Positions 48,301 through 58,525 of a stretch of 64,000 nt of DNA are shown here, piece after piece; within the stretch, counting starts at the first letter, position 1, and every line of letters starts with the position of its first letter. Made by a program: the position numbers and the translations under genes. The notes under the pieces were generated by a model. It was not told where the DNA came from. It was given only the letters and a program-made list of their open reading frames with translations, and did no database searches. The stretch comes from Parelaphostrongylus tenuis. Lineage: Eukaryota; Nematoda; Chromadorea; Rhabditida; Metastrongylidae. The stretch lies in contig JAHQIW010000873.1 in assembly GCA_019055375.1 (NCBI GenBank), forward strand, positions 1 through 64,000, in the 5' to 3' direction.

Positions 48301-50640
48301 TACAAGTCGTTTCTTCGTATCAATTATACATGAAAGTTTGCGGGAATTGGGTGTGACTTTGATTTCTGCGTATGAATCTGATCCTTCTTATGACTGTCGC
48401 TAAATGCTGACTGAGTTGACCCTCCCTTGGAATCTGTGGGTAATGATCCTAAAATGGTCTTGACTTTTCTTCGTGGACAGTCACAAGTTTGCCTGGATTT
48501 TAAGTAGGGAACTAGTCTTACAGGCAAGTCTCGTACCAAATCTGATTTGACGGCTGTCACGGTACTGATGTTATGTCTGTACCATTTACGTCTACATTCA
48601 ATTTTTGATTAAGTTTTGATGGTCATAAATTTTTTCGAATCTTAGGCCACTAGCTGCTTGGGGACGTGGAGGTTGCTCGGAGTTTATGGAAAGAAAACAA
48701 AGGCTACGAAAAATCCTAGAAGAGAAGCTAAAGGTTTGTGAATGGAGTTAATAATATGGTGCTAATATACCAAGAAGTCGTTCAGATAATGTTAACTAGT
48801 TTTGAGAGATAGGGATGAACTTGCTGAAACCAGTTCAAAAGATTGAGACTATTTTAGTGGTTCACGAATGGATTTATCCACACTAAGTTCATATCCTTCA
48901 GTAGAATGATGTCAATAAAGATTTCTTGTTTAGAAAGCGAGGGAATCTCCCAAAAAAAATTACACTTTTTCCACTGATACTGAGTAGCTGAAAAGGATCG
49001 GTTCTATTATACTTCTTGTCCAACACTTGTATTTACATTTCCATGTTGACTAGTGATGCTTAAGTGGTTTTAATGTGCTAAATGTCCTATGTCTTACACG
49101 TTTCTGCTATGATCTATGGTTTTTTTTTGTTCAGAGTGAAAATAAATCCATAAGCGATCTCATTGAAAACAAACCTACCGAGGAGGAACTGAAAATTCAG
49201 CAAGAAGATTTCAATACTGAAATAAAGCAGAAATATGATGAAATGAGGAGGTAAAGTGGTATTATCCTTTGCTGATTTTTATTTCACTTTCATCTGATTC
49301 GATACTCTAAAAGTTTGGCTTGTTAACGACTATTTCTCTTCTCATTTTTACGATGGTTCAGGAATGCTATTAATGAAGAAAACGAGAAAAGAAAAGCAGT
49401 GTCTCCTTCATCACCTAAGCGAAAGGAACCAGTCCGTTCCAGGTCGGTATTGATTTTGAAGTGTTTCAAAACGGCATTAATGTTGCCTCCATTCTATTTA
49501 ACCGTTCAATCCTAATGAATGTACGGTATTTGCAGGCGTAGCCGTAGTAGTTCCTCATCATCTTCTTCATCACGTTCGTCCAGATCGAGTTCTTCCTCGT
49601 CAACAGATTCTAGTTCTTCTCGGGATCGCTCACGAAGTCGGTCGTATTCTCCAAGAAGGCGGTGATTATTAGATTAAACTTATTGGAAAGATGATATAAG
49701 AAATGTTCGATTTGCTTTGAGGTCACGGTCTGGATCACGCTCTCTTTCTCCCAGTGACCGTCCCTCATTTGGCTCTCAACATCGATCGCCTTCTCCTCCA
49801 GCATTGTAGGTTTCCTTGAGATGAAAAAGCTATAGTAATGTGCGATAATGACGTTTGATCCTCTCATTATTGTTGCTCCACTTTTAAGCGGTGATACTTC
49901 GCGATTCCGTATGCCAGAAATGCCACTTTCTAGCGGGAATAAAGGTGCTCAGCTTATGCAGAAAATGGGATGGAGTGGGACAGGTCTCGGTGCCTCGAAG
50001 CAGGTGTTTTAATGCACCATGAAGTTTGAATGTTTTTTCTAAGATGCTTATGAATATTGAGTATTTACAGGGTATAATAGAACCAATAGGAGGAGGAGAG
50101 GTTCGTGATAGACAAGATCAATTTCGTGGATTGGGTAGTACAATGGATCTTTATGAGCAATACAGGTTATAATCAATGCAAGATCTTATTTTATTGCTTT
50201 TAGCAGGGGTATAATGTTACGAATTTACTATAAGATTGTTGAGTGGTTAGTGAAAAATTCGGCATCAACAGGAATTGAACCCGCGTTTCATCTACACCAG
50301 GGGCGTGTGCTGTCACGACACCCGAGGTCACTACTTTGCCACCACTCTTTCTTTGATATAAGGTGTTGTAGCTATCATCAACGTACCCTTCAACGGGTTT
50401 GTTCTGGTCCGTCCCCTGTATGGATGAAACGCGGGTTCAGTTCCTGCCTGATGTCGAGTGTTTTGTATACCACTCAACATTCTTAAACACAGATTGTAGA
50501 TAAGTGACAGTGTTGCTTTTATTTATTGTTTATGAATTGATCGTTTATTCTCTAGAAAACAACGCAGCGGAAGTTACCATGACAGGAATCAGGCCAATTT
50601 TGTGATGAAAGAAAAAGGATCTACGGAGCGGCCAACTTAG
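39307..50640 (+). CDS. CHERP: CHERP homologue (SURP-CID-RS-G-patch), about 21 exons
   Basis: CHERP is a nuclear U2 snRNP-associated splicing factor. Exons are 39307-39343, 42121-42295, 42399-42568, 42634-42773, 42853-42957, 43009-43084, 43148-43313, 45108-45173, 45750-45883, about 46555-46778, 46931-46993, 47047-47126, 48056-48171, 48646-48733, 49135-49250, 49362-49442, 49536-49661, 49722-49805, 49889-50003, 50071-50165 and 50556-50640. They encode a SURP domain (AVFVAKNGPEFEKMTMEKQ), a CID-like domain (RKWIFENC, LNILYVINDWAYQ), the conserved YYELPAGIMLPVIE block, an RS tract, a G-patch (LMQKMGWSGTGLGA) and a YEQYRKQR end. Exons 11-21 are clean. Exons 2-10 show about five single-base frame breaks (see findings). 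The start follows a TTCTTTTAG acceptor, suggesting trans-splicing. Confidence 0.9.
39381..39712. repeat. Foldback family F copy with G-rich centre
   Basis: The left outer end is TTTCGAGTGTCTTCTCTTAGGACCAC-like. The right arm has CCCGACTGACGAGG, GAAACACGTGTATCGGG and GACCACATGCATGG. The centre holds G9-10, a single T, then G8 (39532-39550). It lies in CHERP intron 1. Confidence 0.65.
39898..40585 (-). pseudogene. RTE-type retrotransposon 3' fragment
   Basis: On the minus strand it encodes the C-terminal part of an RTE protein in two overlapping frames ([13 protein letters not shown], then [36 protein letters not shown] and an intact stop after DDQWDDR). The reverse transcriptase core is missing (5' truncation). 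The C-terminal segment is nearly the same as the copy at 20853-22165, so the family was active recently. It lies antisense in CHERP intron 1. Confidence 0.88.
40590..40775 (+). repeat. tRNA-like arm beside the RTE fragment
   Basis: Includes GAGATCTGTGTTCAAATCCCGGC (B-box-like) and the outer end TTTTTGCACAGCACTCCACATTATTGG of the paired tRNA-like family. Confidence 0.5.
41450..41699 (-). repeat. SINE family A copy in CHERP intron 1
   Basis: The tail complement (TTATTGATCCGATTTCAC) is at the left, GATAGCCTGGCTGTGGCGTT in the middle, and the head complement ending in ACGCCGCCCCCTC at the right. Confidence 0.7.
43840..44310 (+). repeat. Repeat R copy 2 in CHERP intron 7
   Basis: Contains GATGCTCCATTATTTCC, TTTTTGTGCATAACTC, CAAGCTATTGAATGACTGC and a second CTATCGAATGACTATC, so parts may be duplicated. 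Confidence 0.6.
44560..44900 (+). repeat. Repeat R copy 3 with internal tandem triplication
   Basis: Within the R copy, the roughly 30-bp unit CTACTGATAGAATCGTCGTT is repeated three times at 44757-44850 before continuing with CTACCGAATGACTAC. It lies in CHERP intron 7. Confidence 0.7.
45264..45528 (+). repeat. SINE family A copy in CHERP intron 8
   Basis: The head GAGAGCGATGGCCGAGTGGA is followed by GGTTTGACTCCCG (B-box-like) and the tail GTACTGAGATCCGCGCATTG. This copy keeps both polymerase III boxes best. Confidence 0.7.
45575..45690 (-). repeat. tRNA-like arm (minus)
   Basis: Complement of a tRNA-like unit, seen as GAAGCTGAACCCGC and CTACACCCGAGGC on the plus strand. It lies in CHERP intron 8 and lacks a partner arm. 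Confidence 0.55.
45990..46270. repeat. Foldback family F copy in CHERP intron 9
   Basis: The left arm (TTGAGCCACGCATGTCAG) is short. The right arm is long and near-identical to the right arm at 23797 (CGAAACACGTGTATCGGGC, CTCATTGACAGACCA, ACATGCGTGGCTCAA), followed by the outer end GAGCTGTGGTCTTAAGAAAA. High similarity suggests recent movement. Confidence 0.75.
47540..47800 (+). repeat. Repeat R copy 4 in CHERP intron 12
   Basis: Contains GATATTCCATGATATTTC, TTTTGTGCATATTC and GGGCTATCGAATCACTACG. Confidence 0.6.
50196..50518. repeat. Paired inverted tRNA-like element, copy 5
   Basis: The left arm is on the minus strand (GTTGAGTGGTTAGTG, then GGAATTGAACCCGCGTTTC). The right arm is on the plus strand (GGATGAAACGCGGGTTCAGTTCC, then ACCACTCAACATTC). 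The centre is TTTCTTTGATATAAGGTG. It lies wholly in CHERP intron 20. Confidence 0.75.
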
Positions 50641-50712
50641 TGTAGTAGTATTGAAATACTCGTATGTCTACAACAGTGACTGTAGTGGACTGAAATCATT
50701 TAATTAACCGCT

Positions 50713-51110
50713 TTTTCAGCAATGATATGATGCTATAACTATATTGTCAATCGTGTTGAGTAATATGTAAGACTCCGAACATCGGGGTGGAAGTTGAACC
50801 CGCGTCTCATCGTTTCTGGAGACCTGTGCTGACCACTACACTACCGAGGCTCTGGTTCTGCATCTCTCTTCTTTTTGCGATACACAGTATTGGGGCTGTC
50901 AGCGCAATGAACCGTGAACGCAGTTGATTTAGTAAGCATAGGTTGGCATTAAACCCAGTTATACTGGCAGCTACTCTATATATTTAAGAAAGCTCTAATA
51001 GTGCAGTGGTAGGCATGCGCCCCCTGAAAGGGTTAGGCGCAGGCTTAACTCCCGCCCGGGGTTCAAAGTATTACATATCTCTTGACACTGTTTTGATGCC
51101 TGTGTTGACT
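50713..51110. repeat. Paired inverted tRNA-like element, copy 6
   Basis: The left terminus is TTTTCAGCAATGATATGATG. The left arm is on the minus strand (GTTGAGTAATATGTAAG, then GAAGTTGAACCCGCGTC). The centre is TTTTTGCGATACACAGTATT. The right arm is on the plus strand (AGTGCAGTGGTAGGCATGCG, then AGGCTTAACTCCCGCC). It fills most of the CHERP-EMC1 intergenic gap (50641-51351). Confidence 0.75.
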
Positions 51111-51351
51111 TTTATTTATAAAGACTCAGTTTATCCAGTTGTTGTTTTCTTTTTGTGTCCAACTCTATTCTTGTTTGTTGACTTTTGATGAAATGTGTCG
51201 TAATGTAATGCCAAATATACGTTCCTTACTAGTTTTCAATTGGAAAATGAGCCCGTAATTCACTTTTATACCTCGTATTTTTCAATGTTCGTGTGCTGCT
51301 TTCTTTTTTGTTTCTAAAATAACCTTTGCTTTTCAACATTTTTGAAGGTTC

Positions 51352-54300
51352 ATGTGGAGGAGTCAACTTCGATGGTTCATCTTAGTGTCTCTTCTAGGAT
51401 GTGCCTACACTCTGTACGAGGATCAAATCGGGAAATTTGACTGGTGAGTAATTTGATAGTTCTGATAGAATTTATTTATGATGAGGGCGTGTAGCGCAGT
51501 TGGTCAGAGGTTACCTGCGATGTGTACGTGGGCAACCAGTGGTCTGTCGGCTTCCCGCTCAGGGCTCACCAAGCCTTCCATCCCTCCAAGGTCGGTGAAT
51601 GGTGCCAGACGTTTTTGGAGGGATAGTAGCACTGACTTTGTGCTATGAGTAGGCTACCGCGAGTCACTGTAAAGACCCAGTATTCATTCAGTCACTTCCA
51701 ATCAAGCTTGATGAAGTTAAATACGTCAGGGCATCTCACAGGGATTGGTCTACATCGAGAGCCTCTTATCAGAGCTTTAGTCGTTGAAGACGATAATATA
51801 GCCCTACAGTACGGCAATGGCTGACTTTTCGCGATTTCTCCCTCTTCAGTGCCGTTTTGTTATTCATGGTCTACCAGTTACGGTAGACAGACGCTGCGAG
51901 TTTTGCTTGGCTCTCCGCGCGTCTGCTTATCCAGAAAACACTGAATAATTTCAATATAGGCTGGGATCAATAGATAGCCGGCCCTTGGAATTCTTACGTG
52001 ATGTGAAACAAGCAAGATTTACTCTAGAATAATCGTAGATGGATGTATTTTAGGCGCCATCAGTACATCGGCTGTCCACATGAGGTTCATTTCGATACGT
52101 GGGGTAAAGGCGATCGCTTGCTGGTATCAACCAAAGAGCATGTCTTTGCTTCTCTATCCGTAAATACTGGGCATATAGGTGAGTTATGGATATCCTTTCT
52201 TTCATGGAAAATCTTTCTTTTCTTTTGAAAAATTCGTCTTTTTGTACCATTTTGTATTTGGAATTTCTAAGTGAGAGACATATTTGGCATTCTTACCAAC
52301 TGCTATTGTTTGTTTCATCTTTTACGCTGACTTTTATAGTTTTTATTTTTATTTTGTACTGTTTCAGTTGTCAATTATTACCGCTTTATTATTCATATAG
52401 TAGCTCTAATTAGCCAATTATTAGGGAAAGAATGATGCAGTGGTTAGTTATGTTTTGTATTAGGAAGCAAGGCACTAGTTCGATCACTTCTCCTGGCAGT
52501 GTGTCATAAATCAACCGGAATCGCCTAGGATAGTCTTAGTGTCTACTGTATTTGAAATTCCAAGGAGAAACGTCGCGATTAGTATTCTACGACATTCATA
52601 AAGAAGACAAGATTCTCTAGTAGGAGGCATAGCAACACATGAAGTGTTCGAAGACTTCCGTCGATAATGACTTCGAGAGAACGAATCTAATGCAGAAGTG
52701 CTGAGATCGGCCTAGTATTATGACTACGGGTCGCGTTAGTAATTAGTTAATAATTACTAGGAACACACTTTACGACATGTAGTATTGTGACGAGGCCTCT
52801 AGTGACAGTGCGTAATCCTTCGCACTGTGTACATTGTGTTTGAAAAAGGCAGAGAAGAAAGACAATTAATGTATATAGAGGAACAAACGCAGTGCTCAGA
52901 AAGTGAGATAGCACAGGTGAGGAAGAGCGGTGATTTGAGATGCCGTGTGACACATGGTCGTTGTTTCGATTCCGTTCTTGCCCAACCAGGTCTTGGATTC
53001 TTTTGTGGTTGCTGAAGTAGCAGGAGAATTGTCTGCTAAAACGCACACGAAAGACGGAGAGCTGCTCGAAGATTTTTAGTCTTCTTTGTGAACTCCATCG
53101 AATGCTAGTGGAGCCATCTCCGTTGAGATAGCGGTGCTGAAGTCAGCAGGTCTTGTGAATTCTATGGAGGCTCTACACGCCAAGTCTGTCGTGGACTACC
53201 CGAAGCGCTGTGAAGCTGTAGGAGTAGTTGCTTGGGAACAACGAGTTTTTTGCTTCATTTAATGTTTTAGTAGCCATTCGCGCGATAAATGAGCGCCGAT
53301 TATGAAATCCAAGCTGCTCCTGCCCACTGAAGAGTCTTTTTTCTAAAACTAAGTAAATCATTGGAATTGTCAAGATTTAAGCTATCGATTGATCATTAAG
53401 ATTTTCGAAGAAGAGCTTTGTCTAGCGATGAATGACCGAATGTGAGACATAATTTTATATTTTCACTGCTAGAGCACACTGAGAGGTTTTTTTTTTCTTA
53501 TAAACTAGCAGACCACTGGAATTCTCAACGTTTAAGTTAATGAATGACCACTAAACTCTTGAAAAAATTGAAATGGTATTTTTCCTAAGTGGCTGGATTA
53601 GGGTGGACTTAACGGAAATGATCATTATTAGTTATTCGCTTGTTATGAAACCAAGTATTCTTCTGTAATCATTTTAAGAACATCATCTATTATGTTTAAG
53701 TATGGCGGCGTATTCAAGAAGATGCGAAAGGACTCCAGCTTCCTACCGTTGCCGACGATAAAGGTATGTTCGATGATCCGTTCGTTTAACAGCTACGAAA
53801 TTTTTATTGATAATGAATTTTAGCGATGTTTACTATCTCGGACAGCGGACGTGTTGTTAGAGCATGGAGTAAGAGAGATGGTGCTTTGCTATGGCAGAAG
53901 CCTATCACAAGAGAGGATAGCGTTAAGTTCGTGTATCATTCCAAGATTTCTTTTAGATTTCATAATTGTGATATACGCGTGTGACGCAGTGGTCTAGAGG
54001 TGCTCTGCGACGCACACGTGGTGATGGTTCGACGCGCCAAGGCTCACTAAGCTTTCCGTCCTGTTGAGAGTCGGCGAATTGGTATCAGACCTTTTGCTGG
54101 ATATCAGCAGACTTGATAAGTCGGCAGGCCACCACTAGTCATTGTAATGGATGAAGTCCAATGCATGGCGCATCTTTCCAGCGATTGATCGTGATCCGAG
54201 AGCTTTAGTCCGTTATCCCTTTAGTCTATGTGCTTCCGCATATCAGTGTTCTCGTTCCAGACATTCTCTTAGTATTACTGTCTTCGAGCAAACGGTGGTG

Positions 54301-57300
54301 GTTTTGAGTTCAAGAAAGCTCTATGCGTTTTCAAAAAACGGCGAGAGTTTGTGGACAGCTCAGATTTCAGATAGGTAATAGCGATTTTGTCGTTTCTTTT
54401 CTTTTGCTTCATATTTCGGTATGCTTTTGGTTTTTCAGTAGTTGGTCAGGATTATCGGTTAATGCTGACTACGTATCCCATTTGTATATATCGGAAGGTA
54501 TTCTCTATGTGAAGGATTATTCTTTAAGTTCAGGGAAGGCTAGCACGGTCAGATCTATCAATACTGGTCTTGCATCAACAGAGGAGTGAGTCGAAATTGT
54601 AACGTTTTCTTCTTTCGGCTTTTTCTTTCTCATCATTTGGATCCTTAGTTGCGTTATTCTACACAATTTACTCGTGTGTGGTCATGAAAATTCTATGTCT
54701 TGGGTCGACATTACCTCTCCTACTATCCAACTACATAAAGAAACTTTGGGATTCACTGTCAGGTTTGCGGATTTGCGATTTCTTTTGTTCTCTTGATAAT
54801 CTTTCTTTCAATTGTTTAGAGGATTAAAAGTATTGGATAGAGATTTTCTGCTAGTCAACGGCTTGCAGTCTGCTTTGGTCTTTGCTGTGACATCATCATC
54901 TGGACTTAACAAGGTCTCCTAAGACAATTCTATTCGTGTTAATTATTATACTTCACAATTTTTTTATGCGAGAGCTTTTTCAGAAAGTTAGTATTGAGCA
55001 TCGAGTTGATGCTGCGGCTTTGAGTTCTAGTATGCTCGTTGTAATCAGTGGGAAAGAAATAGAAGTTTACGACATGGAGACGTCTAAAATAATCTTCAAG
55101 GTGCAAATCTAGTCATATTTCAAGCAAGAATTGTTTTATTTACACGTTTTTAGCACTGGTGTGATGTTTTAATTATAGGTCCTATAATGTTGAGTGATGT
55201 ACAAGATTTTGGATCTTGGATGGGAATCGAATCTGCATCTCCACCCTTTCCAGTGGCGCGTGCTAACCCATCGCAATGCCGCGCTCTTATTCTGCTATCA
55301 CTCTTTCCGCGATACAAGGTGCCGTTGACGGTTTGGTTGCATATAGCTCCGATGCCTTGCATCCAGGAGTGGCAGCAGAATAGGAACCTTGGTGGTGCGT
55401 TAAGAGGTTAATACGCTCCCTCGGTAAGGATGAAATGCGAATTCGATCCCTGTCGGAGCTTCAAAATTTTTCTATCAGTCAAAATTGTTGGATCTCTCCA
55501 AGTACCGTTGATGATGGAAAATATATGTTCCTTAGAATGTACTTCCCTTCAATGGAGTTGATATTGCTCCCGTAAAGGCTGCTTACATGTCATCAAAGAA
55601 TGCCTTAGAACTATTAGTTGTTGGAGCGGACTGCAGGTAGGTCAAGGCTATCGATTTTAAGTTATGGTCTCGCACTAAGGCCTTTTTGAATCAAATGTCC
55701 TCAGTTTCAGGATGGAATTTTTCGTTGTTGATATAGCGAAATCCTCTGTGACTTCTGAATGGGTGCGTGAAGAGGCCTTAGCTAGAATTAGTGCTGTTGA
55801 AATGATCGATCTACCGCTTTCAGAATTACAACAAATGATTGAAGACGAATTTGAGGAAAGAGGTTGGTGGACAGCTAAGATGAATTATTGTATGGTCATA
55901 TAGATTCCTGAGTAATTTGGAAATTTGCTGCTTTACACCTAAAATCCTACAGCTCCTTTTCCGACGACTGACGATAACTTCTCTATTGCTAGGAGATTTG
56001 AAGAGTTAAGAAGTATACAGATTCAGAGAAGAGTCAAGTGTATCACAGGATGTAGAAAGAGTGGGCAAAACGGGCTTCTGTAGTGTAACGGGTAGAGCAC
56101 GCGCTGCCGACAGAGTGAGATACGGGTTCGAGTCCCGCCTAGTACCAGTTTTGCATATCACTCTACATTACTAACTCTACATTACTAGGTATAACCAAAT
56201 CTTCGTACCACAGCTGAGAGTGGTTAGATAAAAGGATTTCTATCTGATCATACAATATCATAGCATGTTTGTATATGTTTTTATGAATTCTCTTTCAATT
56301 TCAAACATATCAAAAACTTCAATTTTGGAAAACTGTAAATAGAACGAAATTTTTTTTCAAAATTTGCATCGGCACTATATTTTGCATTGAACTTGTTTCG
56401 GATTATAAGACGTATTTTGATTTGGTAGATATTTTGAGTTTTCCTTCCATGTATGTGTGGTACATGTCGTCTGTTTTGTTTGGAACTGCATGCTTAGAAG
56501 CTGGTTTTGAAAAAAAATGGGGGGAATGTTAATTTTGAAATTTTTCTCGTCTTTTATGTGAAAAATTTCATATTTGGGAATCGAAAATCTTATCAAAAGT
56601 CGGAAGTAAAGTTAAGTTTTTTGAGTTTCATCATATGGTTTTTTTTTTTATTATTTAAAACTTTAAAATCCCTTCACCTTGAATTATCCTTTATCTTAAT
56701 CAATTTCCATTGTTAATTCATAGAAATGATCCATCGATTCAGACTGAATTACGGAATAGTGTATCTGATCAAAACGAAGTGGAATAAAGATTTCGCAAAG
56801 TTAACAGGTTAAGGTTGATGGTAAAAATTTTCTTTACAGGATCCAGTGATATAACGTCGTCACTCGTTAGACGTTTGGTTTCACAGGCATCACAAATTCA
56901 CAAATGGATTCTAGATACAATGAATCAGGTATCTCTCTATGTTTATGCCAAATCTATGATTAATTGTACCTACTCTTGTTCATAAACTACCATGCTCAGA
57001 GAGCGTCTCCTGATACGGAAAAATAGAGAAACGGAAGTTTTAGTAATTCGTATGACTCGTCTGAACTTGTTGGTTATTCACATATTGGGCCATCTGTCGA
57101 TCTAAAGATGTGTTTCTCTAATAAGAAAACCGTTTATAAACATCGTCATTACCGTTTTAGCCACCAATTCTGGAAAAGATCCTACCGACGTGAACCGGCG
57201 AGTCATTGTAAGAGGCCAGAGAGACATTCGTTCACCCCCCAACGTTCTTGATGAAGTCGAGTGCTTGACGCATCCCTTAGGGATTGATAAACGCTAAGAG

Positions 57301-58494
57301 CTTTATCTGTTGCCATTTCTACACTAATGATGCACTTTTCCTATAAACGGTTCGAGGACGCATCTATACATATTTTGGCTTGCGTATTTCTTTGTAACTC
57401 CTCTTAACAAGTAAGATAAGTGCTGCACATAATCTGATTCACTTCTTGTGTGGACATCGTCCACAAATTTCCCCAAACTTGCTCACATGTGAGACTGCAG
57501 TTCAAGGATTTCCGTCTTCTCTGTGAACGTTCTTGAACACTTGTTGAGTTGTTGGCGGGATCCTACGTGCATTGAGCAAATGAGGTTATTCCTAGACCAA
57601 ACTAATACCTAGCTGCCCATCCTGAAATGGTGGGATTACAGGTGAGTTTTGGGTTAGGTCGAACCAGCACCTTACTCGTAGCGATCGGTATCACCACTCT
57701 TCAAGCACTCTCAAGCCCTTTTTTGATAAGTGAGGTGATTTTGTACAGACTGGCATATATATTGTAAGTTGGTAGCTGTAGAAACAGGTGGGCCCATAGC
57801 TTTTCAAATTGGATCATAGTTGATTAAGAGATTCTAAAAAGCTGAAATTGGACCTCTTCTTTGTTCTCAACACACTATTCACATTCTTACATTCTTTCAC
57901 GGAAAGCACAAAAGCTTGATGTAGCCAGGAGTACGAAATTATTCTCTCTGCCAATGGTTGATTGCTATTTTCTTTGCCGCCCATAATGGCAATCTGTAGT
58001 TCTTGTATGGATCAGCTTGGTAGATGTAGAGGAATTGAAAAGATAAAATGCCGAATAATTAGGCCTGTCTCAGAGAAGCAACTACCAAAATTTGAAAGTG
58101 TCTGTTCATGGCGAAAGAAGAGGGCCTTGCTAATTTCAGAGGGCCGTATGAATAACTAGTGAATTATAATTGTGGCGTAAAATTACATGGCGGCAGCGGA
58201 AATTGTGCATGTTGTTTCATTGGAAGATACAAAAGATAAAAGATGAAAGTGTGTCAAAGTTAGAGCTACATCGCCAATATCATTGTATGATCTGCAAAAC
58301 TTTGACCCAAACAGGAGTGGAACCCGCGTTAGCCTTTCCGGCAGCGCGGGCTAACCACTATACTACTGGGCTTTTGTTCTTCTAACAATCTCTCTGCGAT
58401 ACAAAGTATCGAATTTGTTGGGTCTGCTGAGCGCATATCGGCATTGAACCTAGTTATGCTGACAGCCTTTAGATGTATATCTAGGCAAAGATCC

Positions 58495-58525
<31 letters not shown>

